From positions 124,001-188,000 of the forward strand of contig CASEXH010000006.1 of the NCBI GenBank assembly GCA_949291945.1: 64,000 nucleotides of DNA, read 5' to 3'. The notes beneath the pieces were generated by a model. The model did not search any database. It was given only the letters and a program-made list of their open reading frames with translations, and was not told the origin of the DNA. The DNA comes from an uncultured Bacillota bacterium (lineage in GTDB: Bacteria; Bacillota; Clostridia; Lachnospirales; Lachnospiraceae). A program made the position numbers and the translations under genes. Shown here one piece after another: positions 9,140 to 18,560 of this stretch (the stretch's first letter is position 1; every line of letters starts with the position of its first letter).

Positions 9140-9168
9140 TTGTATGCCCATCACTTTAATGTTATAAT
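9140..9168 (+). promoter_or_regulatory. Promoter of the M20 hydrolase-transporter operon
   Basis: A -35 TTGTAT (9140-9145), exactly 17 bp of spacer and -10 TATAAT (9163-9168), about 48 bases before the start codon at 9217. Confidence 0.75.
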
Positions 9169-9216
9169 TTATTAACATACTAAATTCAAAACATTAAGTG
9201 AAAAAGGGGGATTGTT

Positions 9217-10401
9217 ATGTATATTGAAAAAGAGCAGATTCTTCAGGCTCTTGAAAAACATTTTCCAAAAGCTGTAGCTCTGAGCCTGGATCTTTCCGAT
9301 CATCCGGAGCTGCCCTATGAAGAATATGAATCCAGCAAAAAAATCGCCGGCATTTTAAAAGATGCGGGCTTTCAGGTAACCTATCCTTTCGCAGGATATG
9401 ATACAGCTTTCTGTGGTTATCTGGACAATGGGGAAGGGCCTGCCGCTGCTCTTCTGGTAGAATATGACGCTCTTCCGGGAATCGGACATGGCTGCGGTCA
9501 TAATCTTCACGGAGCCCTATCTGTTCTTGCCGGTCTGGGACTTATGGATCTGAAAGACGCTTTTAAAGGTAAGCTTTACGTCATCGGGACTCCCGCTGAA
9601 GAAGAGAATGGAGCCAAGATTGGTATGGCCGAACAGGGAATTTTTGACGGAATGGCTCTGGCGGCCATGATGCACAGTACTGCCGGAGGACTGTCTGTTC
9701 CTGATATGGACGAGCTCAGTCTCCGGTGCTATGTGGCAGATTTCCACGGAAAAACCGCCCACGCCGTAGGCGCTCCCTGGGAAGGCAGAAGCGCCCTGGC
9801 TGCTGGAAGAAAGTTCCTGGATCTGATAGATGCCAGAAGAGAATGTTTTACCCCGGATGTCCATGTAAACTCCATAATACAGGACGGAGGACAGGCGCCT
9901 AATATTATCCCTGATTTCTGCCGGATCCGTATGGAATTCCGGACAGACTCTATGAAAAAACTGGAAATTATGGACGACGCTATCCGAAAATGCGCCAATG
10001 CCGCCGCCATGGCTCTGGATTGTACGGTTACCCTGACTCCGGGGCTTTCCGACTTCTTTGACATGGTACGCACTGTGCCTCTGGAACACACAGTAGCTCA
10101 TCTGCTGGAAAAATACGGTGAAAAAGTTGGGCCTATAGAGGCACCCTCCGGCTCTTCCGATGTGGGAAATGTCAGTTACCGCTGTCCGGCCATTCAGCCT
10201 CTGATTGCCGTCACTGAGAAAAACATGGCGCTTCACACTGTGGATTTCCGCAATGCCTGCCGGACAGATAGAGCCCATCAGGCTATGCTTTCCGGAGCCG
10301 CCGTGCTGACAGAGCTTTTCCTGAAAGTCTATAATGAACCGGATTTTGCACAAAATGTCCAGGAAACCTGGAAAGCATCTTTAAACCGAAAGAAGGGCTG
10401 A
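9217..10401 (+). CDS. M20 family amidohydrolase (AbgB/peptidase M20D-like)
   Basis: A zinc-dependent amidohydrolase of 394 residues that removes acyl or aminoacyl groups from small amides. Metal-ligand motifs are visible: GHGCGHNLHG (Cys93, His95), EEE at 128-130, His153 in MMHST and a late His in ALHTVDF. The Cys in the HGCGH motif is typical of M20D enzymes such as AbgB and aminoacylases. The lid/dimerisation domain occupies about residues 165-290. Ribosome binding site GGGGG precedes the ATG. The next gene, 34 bases on, is a membrane transporter, so the pair probably imports and hydrolyses one class of amide or dipeptide; the substrate is not predictable. Confidence 0.9.
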   Translation: MYIEKEQILQALEKHFPKAVALSLDLSDHPELPYEEYESSKKIAGILKDAGFQVTYPFAGYDTAFCGYLDNGEGPAAALLVEYDALPGIGHGCGHNLHGALSVLAGLGLMDLKDAFKGKLYVIGTPAEEENGAKIGMAEQGIFDGMALAAMMHSTAGGLSVPDMDELSLRCYVADFHGKTAHAVGAPWEGRSALAAGRKFLDLIDARRECFTPDVHVNSIIQDGGQAPNIIPDFCRIRMEFRTDSMKKLEIMDDAIRKCANAAAMALDCTVTLTPGLSDFFDMVRTVPLEHTVAHLLEKYGEKVGPIEAPSGSSDVGNVSYRCPAIQPLIAVTEKNMALHTVDFRNACRTDRAHQAMLSGAAVLTELFLKVYNEPDFAQNVQETWKASLNRKKG

Positions 10402-10435
10402 CAGACCCTGAATCTAAAAGAATGGAGTATACGAT

Positions 10436-11833
10436 ATGGAGAAAAAAGAGAAGAAGAGATTTCACCTGCCTCACATCTATGTGCTGCTGGTCACCTTTAT
10501 CCTTGTATGTGCAGTAGCCACCTGGATCCTCCCTGCAGGCGAATTTGACCGGGAGGCTAACGAATCCGGCACAGAACTGGTAGTTCCGGGAACTTACCAT
10601 GAAGTAGAGCAAAGTCCTGTAGGACCTTTTGAAACTGTAAAATCTATTTATGAAGGCATGGTAGCCGGCGCTGATGTTGTCTTCTTTGTATTTGTAGCTT
10701 ATGCTTCCATTGGCCTGATCATTGCCTCGGGAGCCTTCAACGGACTGGTAGCCTGGATGCTCCGGATATTAAAGGGAAATGCCCGGGTCATTATCATACC
10801 TATCTTTATCACGCTGATTGGCGCCGCCTCTTCCAGTATCGCTGTTTTTGAGGAAATGTTTCCCTTTATTCCGATCTTCGTAGGAATCGCCATTGCCATG
10901 GGCTATGATGCTATTGTAGGGCTTGCTATCGTAGCTCTGGGTACCGGTCTGGGCTACAGCGGCTCTATCATGAATCCTTTCACCGTAGGCATGGCTCAGG
11001 AAATTGCCGGAGTGCCTCAGCTTTCCGGTTCCGGCTACCGGCTGATCTGCCATCTGGCTATGATCGTGGTGGCTTCTATATTTACTATCCGCTATGCTTT
11101 AAAAATCCAGAAAGATCCTACTAAGAGTCTGGTCTACGGCGATGATTTCAGCCATCTTGCCATGTCAGAAGATGATGTACATAAGCATCCCTTCGGTATC
11201 CGTGAAAAAGCCGTTCTGGCTGTTCTGGTAGCCGGTATCGTGGTAATCGTCTGGGGTGTAAAAGTCCAGGGCTGGGGCTTCGGAGATATTGCCACGACCT
11301 TCCTGATCATGGGGATTGTCAGCTCCTTTATCATGGGATGGGGCCCTAATACGATTGCAGAGAAAATGGCCAACGGCTTTAAAGATATTGCCGTAGCCTG
11401 TCTGATGATCGGTATTGCCAGGGGTATCCTGGTAATCCTTCAGTCCGGACATATTATCGATACTGTAGTTTATGGTCTGTCCATCCCTCTGACCAACCTC
11501 CCGGGCTGGCTTTCTTCTATTGCCATGCTGATTGTTCAGACTCTGATCAATTTCCTGATCCCTTCCGGTTCCGGACAGGCAGTGACCAGTATGCCGATCA
11601 TGGCTCCTTTAGCAGATCTGGTGGGAATTTCCAGGCAGAGCGCCATTCTGGCCTTCCAGTTCGGGGACGGCCTCTCTAATGTGCTGTGGCCTACCGCTTC
11701 CGCACCGATCATCTGCGGTATTGCAGGAATCAAAATCGAAAAATGGTGGAAGTGGTTTGTTCCTCTGTTCCTCCTGATTCTGCTGACCCAGGCCATCCTC
11801 ATGGCAATTTCCACCCTTGTGTGGCCCATATAG
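10436..11833 (+). CDS. YfcC family (ArsB/NhaD-like superfamily) carboxylate/amino acid transporter
   Basis: A 465-residue polytopic membrane protein resembling YfcC, a family related to C4-dicarboxylate and arginine/ornithine carriers. Markers are the N-terminal segment ending in TWILPAGEFDR and the long hydrophobic stretches through to the C-terminus, with glycine/serine-rich re-entrant motifs GLGYSGSIMNPFTVG and IPSGSGQAVTSMPIMAPLAD. It is downstream of the M20 amidohydrolase in one operon and ends at a strong terminator. Transporter-hydrolase pairing parallels AbgT-AbgB (aminobenzoyl-glutamate use), although this transporter belongs to a different family. Confidence 0.87.
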   Translation: MEKKEKKRFHLPHIYVLLVTFILVCAVATWILPAGEFDREANESGTELVVPGTYHEVEQSPVGPFETVKSIYEGMVAGADVVFFVFVAYASIGLIIASGAFNGLVAWMLRILKGNARVIIIPIFITLIGAASSSIAVFEEMFPFIPIFVGIAIAMGYDAIVGLAIVALGTGLGYSGSIMNPFTVGMAQEIAGVPQLSGSGYRLICHLAMIVVASIFTIRYALKIQKDPTKSLVYGDDFSHLAMSEDDVHKHPFGIREKAVLAVLVAGIVVIVWGVKVQGWGFGDIATTFLIMGIVSSFIMGWGPNTIAEKMANGFKDIAVACLMIGIARGILVILQSGHIIDTVVYGLSIPLTNLPGWLSSIAMLIVQTLINFLIPSGSGQAVTSMPIMAPLADLVGISRQSAILAFQFGDGLSNVLWPTASAPIICGIAGIKIEKWWKWFVPLFLLILLTQAILMAISTLVWPI

Positions 11834-11845
11834 TTTTAAACATAC

Positions 11846-11905
11846 AAAAAGCAGATGACTGTTACAGAAGGGTCTGTGGCTCTTCCTGTCAGTCATCTGC
11901 TTTTT
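11846..11905. terminator. Bidirectional terminator between convergent operons
   Basis: A perfect 15-bp stem AAAAAGCAGATGACT (11846-11860) and AGTCATCTGCTTTTT (11891-11905), with a structured 30-base loop. A and T runs within the stem ends give a U-tract in both directions. Confidence 0.9.
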
Positions 11906-11940
11906 CTTTGCCGGCTTACATCTGGCATAAAGAATTCATT

Positions 11941-12897
11941 TTACAGCTTACACACATTTTCCGGTTTCCCTTCCAGATAAGCAAATACATTCTGGAAGAC
12001 AATTTCTGCCCTTCTCAGCATAGACTCCTCAGAAATAAATGCCTGATGAGGCGTCAGCAGAGTATTTTTCGCATGAAGGAGAGGGTAATCCTCCGGAATC
12101 GGAGGCTCCATGTCAAAAACATCCACACAGGCAAAGCCCAGCTTATCTTCATTTAGGGCCTCAGCCAAAGCCTTGTTATCCACAATAGGGCCTCTCGCAC
12201 AGTTGATAAACACTGCATCACTCTTCATTTTGCTGATCTTTTCTTTATCAATAAATCCTCTTGTCTCATCATTTAAAGGCAGGTTCAGAGAAATAATATC
12301 GCTTTCTGACAGTACTTCATCCAGAGAACGATACTCAATCCCCATATCTATAGCCTTCTGAGACTGACTTCTGTTATAGGCGATCACCTTTGCCCCGAAG
12401 GCCTGGAAAAGCTGAGCTGCTCTGGTTCCGATCTGTCCCAGCCCGATGATTCCTACCGTTCTTCCACAGATTTCTCTGCCGCCGATTCCGGCGCTGGTTC
12501 CCCCTTTTCTCACTACATCATTGGCTTTTGCCACGTTTCTTAAAGCGTCTACTGCAAATCCCAGAATCAGTTCTGCCACAGTCTCGTTAGAATATCCTGC
12601 AGCGTTGCACACAGTCACACCTTTTTCTTTGCATGCTTTGGTTCCTACGTGGTCGATTCCTGTAAATGCTACAGAAATCATCTTTAAGTCCTCAGATGCA
12701 GCAACTACTTCATCCTTATATGGGTGATTGGCGATCATAACGATCTCGCAGCCTTTTGAACGTTCCTTCAGCTCCTCCGGATCTGTGGTCACCGTATCAT
12801 AGCTTACAAATTCATGGCCCAGGCTGCGGATCTTATCGCCGTATGCCTGAATGGTCTCTTCTGGTACTCCGATGGGCTCTAATAATGCGATTTTCAT
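11941..12897 (-). CDS. D-2-hydroxyacid dehydrogenase (NAD-dependent)
   Basis: A 318-residue oxidoreductase interconverting 2-keto acids and D-2-hydroxyacids. The Rossmann motif GLGQIG is at 152-157. Catalytic residues are Arg235 (CARGPIVD), Glu264 (FDMEPP) and His283 (TPHQAF), the standard Arg-Glu-His set of the family (glycerate, phosphoglycerate, lactate and hydroxypyruvate types). Ribosome binding site AGGAGG precedes the ATG. It is the last gene of the sugar operon starting at 23465, 106 bases after the flavoprotein gene, and ends at the shared terminator. Exact substrate is unclear; a sugar-derived acid is plausible from context. Confidence 0.9.
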   Translation of the reverse strand: MKIALLEPIGVPEETIQAYGDKIRSLGHEFVSYDTVTTDPEELKERSKGCEIVMIANHPYKDEVVAASEDLKMISVAFTGIDHVGTKACKEKGVTVCNAAGYSNETVAELILGFAVDALRNVAKANDVVRKGGTSAGIGGREICGRTVGIIGLGQIGTRAAQLFQAFGAKVIAYNRSQSQKAIDMGIEYRSLDEVLSESDIISLNLPLNDETRGFIDKEKISKMKSDAVFINCARGPIVDNKALAEALNEDKLGFACVDVFDMEPPIPEDYPLLHAKNTLLTPHQAFISEESMLRRAEIVFQNVFAYLEGKPENVCKL

Positions 12898-12921
12898 TTG
12901 AATTTTCCTCCTTTATTTGCA

Positions 12922-12939
12922 CCATGAAAGATTTCATGG
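12922..12939. promoter_or_regulatory. 18-bp palindrome upstream of the hydroxyacid dehydrogenase
   Basis: CCATGAAAGATTTCATGG: perfect 8-bp arms around two bases, between the flavoprotein and dehydrogenase genes and just upstream of the latter's ribosome binding site. It could be an operator or a small RNA hairpin; it has no T-run. Confidence 0.35.
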
Positions 12940-13003
12940 GATTTCTCGTAATAGTATTCTCTGTCATTAAAACTGTTTCAGCTTCTTATCTGGCAAAATC
13001 TTT

Positions 13004-14377
13004 TTACTCCAGCACTACTCCCTGTTTTCTCAGTGTATCCTGGAGTACGGAGATGTCCACGTTTCTCGGAAGAACTTTTTCTCTGGCACTTATGGCGGCA
13101 GCGGTTCCCGCAGCCTGCCCTTGCGCCATACAGGAAACTGTATTCCTGGTGGACATATGAGCTTCCCAGGTACTGGTGACACAGCGTCCTGCCACCAGAA
13201 GCCCCTCTATTTTCTTTGGAACCATGGCACGGTAGGGAAATCCATAGCACCCCCCGTCCTTAATGGTAATCCTGGGAGCACAGTCATGAAATCCATACAA
13301 GAAAACCTGATCCTCAAAGCGTTTACCCTGAGTAATTTCCTCTACACTTAAATCATACTCGCAGTCTATGACCCTTGTCAACCTCACTCCTACGCTGTCC
13401 GGAGTCCAGTTCACATAGGCATTTTCAAAGCCTGGAATATACTTCTTCAGCATTTTTGCCAGGGTCATAATCTGATGCCGCAGGGTAATCTCCGCTTTAG
13501 AAAGGGCCTGGGTATCTGTGGCATCCACATTCTTTAAATTAGCAGAATTAATATAGGTAAAATTATTTCTCCTGTAGGAAAATCCCAACGGTCCCCACAT
13601 TCCGTTTTTCTCCATAAACTCAGTAAATTCCGGCACTTCTTTTAGGTGGAAGCCAAGACGGATAATCCGGTCTTCACCCCCTCCCTTATCTCCTTCTATA
13701 AGCTGATAGATCAGGCCTTTTTCCTTCAGCCAGGCTGTCAGCTTCATCATATCCACATCCGCCATTCCAAAAGGCATTCCCACAGAAGTGGTGTCATGAC
13801 GCTTCACATAACCGGCTCCTGCCAGACAGGCCACATCCCCGTCTCCTGTAGTGTCAATAACATTCTCAGCCATAAGGATCTCCCGGCCGGATTTGCTTTG
13901 GAGGATTACTCCTGTCACTCGGTCCCCCTCCTTGCATATACCGGCTATCTGTGTATGGAGAAGGATCTCCACGCCTGACTCCTCCAGCATAGTGAGGATT
14001 ACATCCTTAAAAATTTCCCAGTCCATAAGGGTAATGGCAGAGTCATAATCTCCCCCCTGCTCCTGCTCAAGATGCCCCAGAGATCCGCCTTCCTCCATTA
14101 GCCTTTCTATAATCTCCTGTGGAATTCCCTGTACCGTCTGTTTTTTCTCGGCCCCGGCATAAGCCTGGTACAGATTAAAAAAACTGTGGAGAGGTCCTGC
14201 CCCGTTTACCAAGGTTCCTCCTATGTAACCGTTTTTCTCAATTAAAATGGTCCTTGCCCCGTTTCTGGCCGCAGCCAGAGCCGCTGTAATCCCTGCGGTT
14301 CCTCCCCCGCATACGGCCACATCGCATTGATATTTCACAGGGGTTTCCAATTCTTCTTTTCTATATTCCAGTGTCAT
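13004..14377 (-). CDS. FAD-dependent oxidoreductase (FAD_oxidored, PF12831-type)
   Basis: A 457-residue flavoprotein. The N-terminal dinucleotide fold begins near residue 17 with DVAVCGGGTAGITAALAAAR and its acidic ribose-binding end ILIEKNGYIGG. The C-terminal FAD motif is VAGRCVTSTWEAHMSTR followed by AAGTAAA. Relatives are often found in clusters degrading plant glycans. The start overlaps the stop of the GH2 gene as ATGA. No signal peptide, so it is cytoplasmic. In this operon it could oxidise a sugar hydroxyl before or after glycoside cleavage, feeding the neighbouring reductases; that role is inference. Confidence 0.85.
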   Translation of the reverse strand: MTLEYRKEELETPVKYQCDVAVCGGGTAGITAALAAARNGARTILIEKNGYIGGTLVNGAGPLHSFFNLYQAYAGAEKKQTVQGIPQEIIERLMEEGGSLGHLEQEQGGDYDSAITLMDWEIFKDVILTMLEESGVEILLHTQIAGICKEGDRVTGVILQSKSGREILMAENVIDTTGDGDVACLAGAGYVKRHDTTSVGMPFGMADVDMMKLTAWLKEKGLIYQLIEGDKGGGEDRIIRLGFHLKEVPEFTEFMEKNGMWGPLGFSYRRNNFTYINSANLKNVDATDTQALSKAEITLRHQIMTLAKMLKKYIPGFENAYVNWTPDSVGVRLTRVIDCEYDLSVEEITQGKRFEDQVFLYGFHDCAPRITIKDGGCYGFPYRAMVPKKIEGLLVAGRCVTSTWEAHMSTRNTVSCMAQGQAAGTAAAISAREKVLPRNVDISVLQDTLRKQGVVLE

Positions 14378-16878
14378 TTTTCTCTCCTATTTCCGCAGTT
14401 CGACCTGTACCTACAGGTCGCAGTGTTCTCATCATAAATTCCCCGGGCTCCTATTACTCCCTGCTTATGTCGTCCCAAAATCCGGACTTTCTTCACTTCG
14501 CCTGGGAACAAATCAAAATAATTATCAGTAAAAATCCAACCAAAGGCATCCCCTGCCTCTTCACCTGTAAGCTCTACACACCTGGCAAACTTTCTGCTCT
14601 TTACCAGAATAAATTCCCCCTCTTGACAGATCTCCAATCCGGAATCTTCCGGAAAATTCAGGTTTCTCTCTATGTCTGCGTACTCTATCCAACTTCCCAG
14701 TTCTTTCCTATCCCTGGATAGAGCTCTTATGTAAACTATATTTCTCTTCAGGAACTGCCCCAAGGAATCCAGAGATATCACAGGCATAGAGTCGTCCGGT
14801 TCTGCCAGAAATTCCTTCTTTATGGTGCTATGAAAAGAATTCTTCTCTAAATCAAAAAGAGAAATTTCCAGGATTCCCTCTACCCGCTTCCCTGTATCGT
14901 TGGTGACCCACACATATCCGTGATCCTCCAGCTCACAGGATACCAGGAAGGGTTCATAACATCTTTTTAATTCATAGTAGGGGTAATTAGCCTCTCCCAG
15001 GTAATCAACCACTCCGTAAGAAATAATATTGCTGTTATTATTCAGTCTCCAGAGCATATGCCCCTGGGTGATACGCCTGTCCTTACCCCTGTCACCTGGA
15101 TATCCTCTCCGGAATCTCCCCACCTCTTTATGGATATATTCGCTATAAGATGCATTGATTCTGTAGGCCAGTTCCCGTGGAGTCTCTGCATCAAAATAAT
15201 GCTCCACCGGCCCCAGCTTCAAATATCCCTGATTGGTATTGTGCCGGCTCCAGGTTTCCGGCCATTTCAAAGGCTTTCTCCTGGTCACCTTTCCATTATA
15301 GTCTTCCGGCCATAACTCCCCGGAACTCATGATTTTTTCCAGAGTCCTCAAAGGCGGAACCGATACACGGCAGTTCTCGCTGAGGAACACAGGAAACTTC
15401 CGTCCAGGCACATACCACAGATGGGTATAGCCGTGGGTATCCCCGACTTCCGGATTATTAGCCCATTCTCCCCCATAAGGGGAAGATACATAGTACAGCC
15501 GTTCCGGATCCAGCTTGCGGCACACCTGAGGAAAAATTTCCTTTACAATTTTTTCTCCGAAGCATCTCTCCCCGGGATAATTATAGTCTCTTGCCAGAAA
15601 CAATTCGTTTCCCCCGCACCACAGAAGAATGCAGGGATGGTGCCGAAGGCGCTCAACCATCTGGGCGGCTTCCCGGCGGCACAGCTCCAGAAAGTCTGCC
15701 TCTTCTGAGTAGAGAGTATTGCACAAGTAAAAATCCTGCCACACCAGAATTCCTCTTTTGTCACACTCCCGATAAAATTCCTCGGGATAAATTTCACTTT
15801 CTCCCCAGACACGAATCACGTTAAAGTTTCCCAGCTGGCACCAATCCAGAAGAGACTTCATACGCTCTTCCCTCCAGCAGTTGCTCATGGTATCCGGATG
15901 GGCCAGGTTGGCTCCCCAGAGCTTCACCGGCGCTCCGTTTACCATCACCTGGAAATCCTCTGTAATCCGGATATCTCGGAACCCCAGAATCCGTTCCTCC
16001 TGTTCTTCTTTCTCTCTTCCCGTCCACAGAGAGAGACGGTACAGATTTGGTCTTCCATAATTTCCGGGATACCAAAGTCCGGGCTTTTGAATCTCCAGCT
16101 CCAGCTTTTCCCTGGAAGATCCTATCTTTCCCTTGGCCTCTCCCACAAGTTTTCCCTCCCTGTCATACAGGGAAACGCCCCAGGGCTCGCCCTGGAAATC
16201 CCCTGCAAAAAGGGCTTCCGCCTGCACTCGGCCTATATTTCTATTCTCTTCCAGGAAAGTATCCGTCCTCAGGCTCTTTATCTCATAGTCCCCGGTCTCT
16301 CTTAAAATTACCGGCCCGTAAATGCCGCAGCGGATAAGGCAGGGAATAGGACCGCAGTAATCATGATATCCTGTACGGAAGATTCTGGCCATAGAAATCT
16401 GGGGCACTCGGCCCTGATATTTCTCCGGCACCTGGATTTCCTCAACCCTCCTCTTAGCAGAGTGAAAGTACACTACAAGAAAGTTCTTCTCCCCCAGCCA
16501 TCGGGTCACGTCTATCTTATAGTATAAAAAGGCGTCCCGGCACTGCTCCAGAAGATGTCCGTTCAGATACACATCTGCAAAGGTGTCCAATCCCTGAAAT
16601 TCCAGGCTGCTCCTTCTCCCAGGATGTCCTGAAAATTCACAGGCATAAGCCCAATCTTTTTCGTGGATCCACAAATCGGGGTTATATCCCTTTTCATTCG
16701 GGTTTTCAATCACTCCATGATCCAGGAGCACGTCATGGACCTGAGCCGGAAAAGCAGAAATCTCATAACACTTCCCTGTCCCTTCCAAAAAAGCAGATTC
16801 AATCTCCTGATAGCTCCTGTCTTCCCGGCAGTCAAATTCCGCCAGCAGCCATCCCTCATCTAAGCAAATCCTTTCCAT
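14374..16878 (-). CDS. Glycoside hydrolase family 2, beta-mannosidase-like
   Basis: An 834-residue cytoplasmic enzyme. It has an N-terminal sugar-binding jelly roll (residues 1-200), immunoglobulin-like domains and a TIM barrel. The acid/base is Glu425 in LLWCGGNELFLARD and the probable nucleophile is Glu501 in FPVFLSENCR. The WCGGNE form points to the beta-mannosidase branch (also exo-beta-glucosaminidases) rather than beta-galactosidases. The usual nucleophile context SEFG is SENC here, so substrate may differ from simple beta-mannosides. Ribosome binding site GAGGAAG. It is translationally coupled to the flavoprotein gene downstream. Confidence 0.88.
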   Translation of the reverse strand: MERICLDEGWLLAEFDCREDRSYQEIESAFLEGTGKCYEISAFPAQVHDVLLDHGVIENPNEKGYNPDLWIHEKDWAYACEFSGHPGRRSSLEFQGLDTFADVYLNGHLLEQCRDAFLYYKIDVTRWLGEKNFLVVYFHSAKRRVEEIQVPEKYQGRVPQISMARIFRTGYHDYCGPIPCLIRCGIYGPVILRETGDYEIKSLRTDTFLEENRNIGRVQAEALFAGDFQGEPWGVSLYDREGKLVGEAKGKIGSSREKLELEIQKPGLWYPGNYGRPNLYRLSLWTGREKEEQEERILGFRDIRITEDFQVMVNGAPVKLWGANLAHPDTMSNCWREERMKSLLDWCQLGNFNVIRVWGESEIYPEEFYRECDKRGILVWQDFYLCNTLYSEEADFLELCRREAAQMVERLRHHPCILLWCGGNELFLARDYNYPGERCFGEKIVKEIFPQVCRKLDPERLYYVSSPYGGEWANNPEVGDTHGYTHLWYVPGRKFPVFLSENCRVSVPPLRTLEKIMSSGELWPEDYNGKVTRRKPLKWPETWSRHNTNQGYLKLGPVEHYFDAETPRELAYRINASYSEYIHKEVGRFRRGYPGDRGKDRRITQGHMLWRLNNNSNIISYGVVDYLGEANYPYYELKRCYEPFLVSCELEDHGYVWVTNDTGKRVEGILEISLFDLEKNSFHSTIKKEFLAEPDDSMPVISLDSLGQFLKRNIVYIRALSRDRKELGSWIEYADIERNLNFPEDSGLEICQEGEFILVKSRKFARCVELTGEEAGDAFGWIFTDNYFDLFPGEVKKVRILGRHKQGVIGARGIYDENTATCRYRSNCGNRREK

Positions 16879-16938
16879 AACTTCCTCTTCTCCCTTTTCC
16901 AGTCTCTCCCTGCCCCAGTCATCACTGCGTCCGTCCTT

Positions 16939-17877
16939 CTAAAACACAAATCCTTTCGTTTCCATCAGCCTCTTCATAATTCTCTCTTCCAGACGCTTAC
17001 CAGACGCTTCCGTATTTTTTTCTTCCTGGGTAGGGTTTTTGGCTCCGGGAATGACACACTGGATTCCCGGATAGCTGAGGTTATAGGCCAAAGCCAGTTC
17101 GCCCCAGGTAAGGCCTGTCTCCCGGACACAGTCTTTTATAACCTCCAGGTCTCCCATAAGGCTCTCCCAACGCTCCTTTGTCCAGAAACCCTGGCGATTG
17201 TCTCCCTCTGGAAATGTGGTCCCCGACTGATACTTGCCTGTGAGGATTCCGCTGGCCAGAGGCTGGCTGGTGAGAACGCCTATGTTCCTTTCTTTTGCGA
17301 TTTTCACCACATCCAGGTTAGACTTATTGAGAATATTAAAGGGACACTCCAATACCTCGATCACCCCTTCTTTATCTATTTCAAAAGCATGAAGGGTATC
17401 TGCTGCTCCCCACATGGCCAGCCCCGGATGTTTTACCTTGCCGCTGTCTTTCATTTCCTTTAAGGTATCAAGGACCCGTCCCTTCTCCTGCCAGCCAGCA
17501 TCCGGAACATGGAGAAGGTATATATCCACATAATCTGTCCGAAGCCTTTCAAGGCTTTCATCCAGGCACATCATAAGATAATCTCTCTCAAAATTTTTGC
17601 TTCTCTCAGGAACCCGGAAATTTGTCCCCCCCTTGGTGACTACAATAGCCTGTTCCCTTTTTCCCTGGAGAAATTCTCCTATGAGTCTTTCACTTAATCC
17701 ATCACCATAGGCATCACAGGTGTCAAAAAGATTCACCCCCAGTTCCCAGGCTTTGTCAAGAGCAGCCCTGGCATCCTCTTCTATACAGCCTCCCCAGCCT
17801 TTTCCTCCTATGCCCCAGGCACCGAACCCTACCTCAGAAACCTTAAGGCCTGTCTTTCCCAATATCTGATACTTCAT
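16939..17877 (-). CDS. Aldo/keto reductase
   Basis: A 312-residue NAD(P)H-dependent reductase with the (beta/alpha)8 fold. The catalytic tetrad is present: Asp and Tyr in NLFDTCDAYGDG, Lys in VVTKGG and His in YLLHVPD. A longer frame begins at 17892, but AAAGGAG lies between that ATG and the one at 17877 with 5-base spacing, so 17877 is the likely start. The gene follows the response regulator within a few bases. It resembles the group acting on sugar aldehydes or ketones (2,5-didehydrogluconate and related). In this operon it may reduce an oxidised sugar. Confidence 0.87.
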   Translation of the reverse strand: MKYQILGKTGLKVSEVGFGAWGIGGKGWGGCIEEDARAALDKAWELGVNLFDTCDAYGDGLSERLIGEFLQGKREQAIVVTKGGTNFRVPERSKNFERDYLMMCLDESLERLRTDYVDIYLLHVPDAGWQEKGRVLDTLKEMKDSGKVKHPGLAMWGAADTLHAFEIDKEGVIEVLECPFNILNKSNLDVVKIAKERNIGVLTSQPLASGILTGKYQSGTTFPEGDNRQGFWTKERWESLMGDLEVIKDCVRETGLTWGELALAYNLSYPGIQCVIPGAKNPTQEEKNTEASGKRLEERIMKRLMETKGFVF

Positions 17878-17888
17878 CTTATCTCCTT

Positions 17889-18560
17889 TCATTCATCAAA
17901 AATCTTCAGCTCCCGAAGGAGTTTAATGACGTCCTTCATCTTGTTTTTGTTAAATTTTTTTAATATGTGCTGGATTTGAGAGCGGATAGTTGTCTCCTGG
18001 ACATATCGAAGCTCTGCAATCTCTCTATATGTGTAGCCTGCATATACCATGCGCAGGATTTCGTACTCTGTAGTATTAATCATAAGCATCACCCGGAGAG
18101 TCTCCTTCATTCTTACCTGATTCTCCTGGATATGCTGGTACTCCTCAATGAGCCTTTTTCCCACCTCCGGACGCAGCAGCAGCTTATTCTCCATCACTGC
18201 ATGGATGGAGGCTACGATCTTATCCGTGGGATTTGTTTTTATAATATAATCCGCTGCTCCGGCCATATAGGCCCGGAATATAAACTCTTCGTCCTCATGA
18301 ATGGTGAGGGCAATACATTTCACCATGGGGAACATCTCATGAATTTTCCGAATCGCAGTGATTCCTGCCGTCCTGGTTTCCATCTGAATATCCATGAGTA
18401 CAATATCCGGAAGCTGCTGTCTGGTAAGTTCCACTGCCTCATGTCCGCTGGCTGCAGTTCCTGCCACCTGAATTTCCGTGCCTTCCCTGGATAGTTCCTC
18501 TGACAGATGAAGCCTGATTTCCTCCATATCATCTACGATTATTACTTTGATTCTGCCCAT
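17889..18560 (-). CDS. LuxR/NarL family response regulator
   Basis: A 223-residue two-component regulator. The receiver domain (residues 4-120) has the acidic pair Asp10-Asp11, phospho-acceptor Asp57 in IVLMDIQM, Thr in ALTIHED and Lys108 in DYIIKTN. The C-terminal LuxR-type helix-turn-helix is near residues 150-215 (TYREIAELRYVQETTIRSQI). The start lies 19 bases inside the histidine kinase gene. It may bind the inverted repeat at 23577-23653 between the transporter and GH5 genes. Confidence 0.9.
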   Translation of the reverse strand: MGRIKVIIVDDMEEIRLHLSEELSREGTEIQVAGTAASGHEAVELTRQQLPDIVLMDIQMETRTAGITAIRKIHEMFPMVKCIALTIHEDEEFIFRAYMAGAADYIIKTNPTDKIVASIHAVMENKLLLRPEVGKRLIEEYQHIQENQVRMKETLRVMLMINTTEYEILRMVYAGYTYREIAELRYVQETTIRSQIQHILKKFNKNKMKDVIKLLRELKIFDE

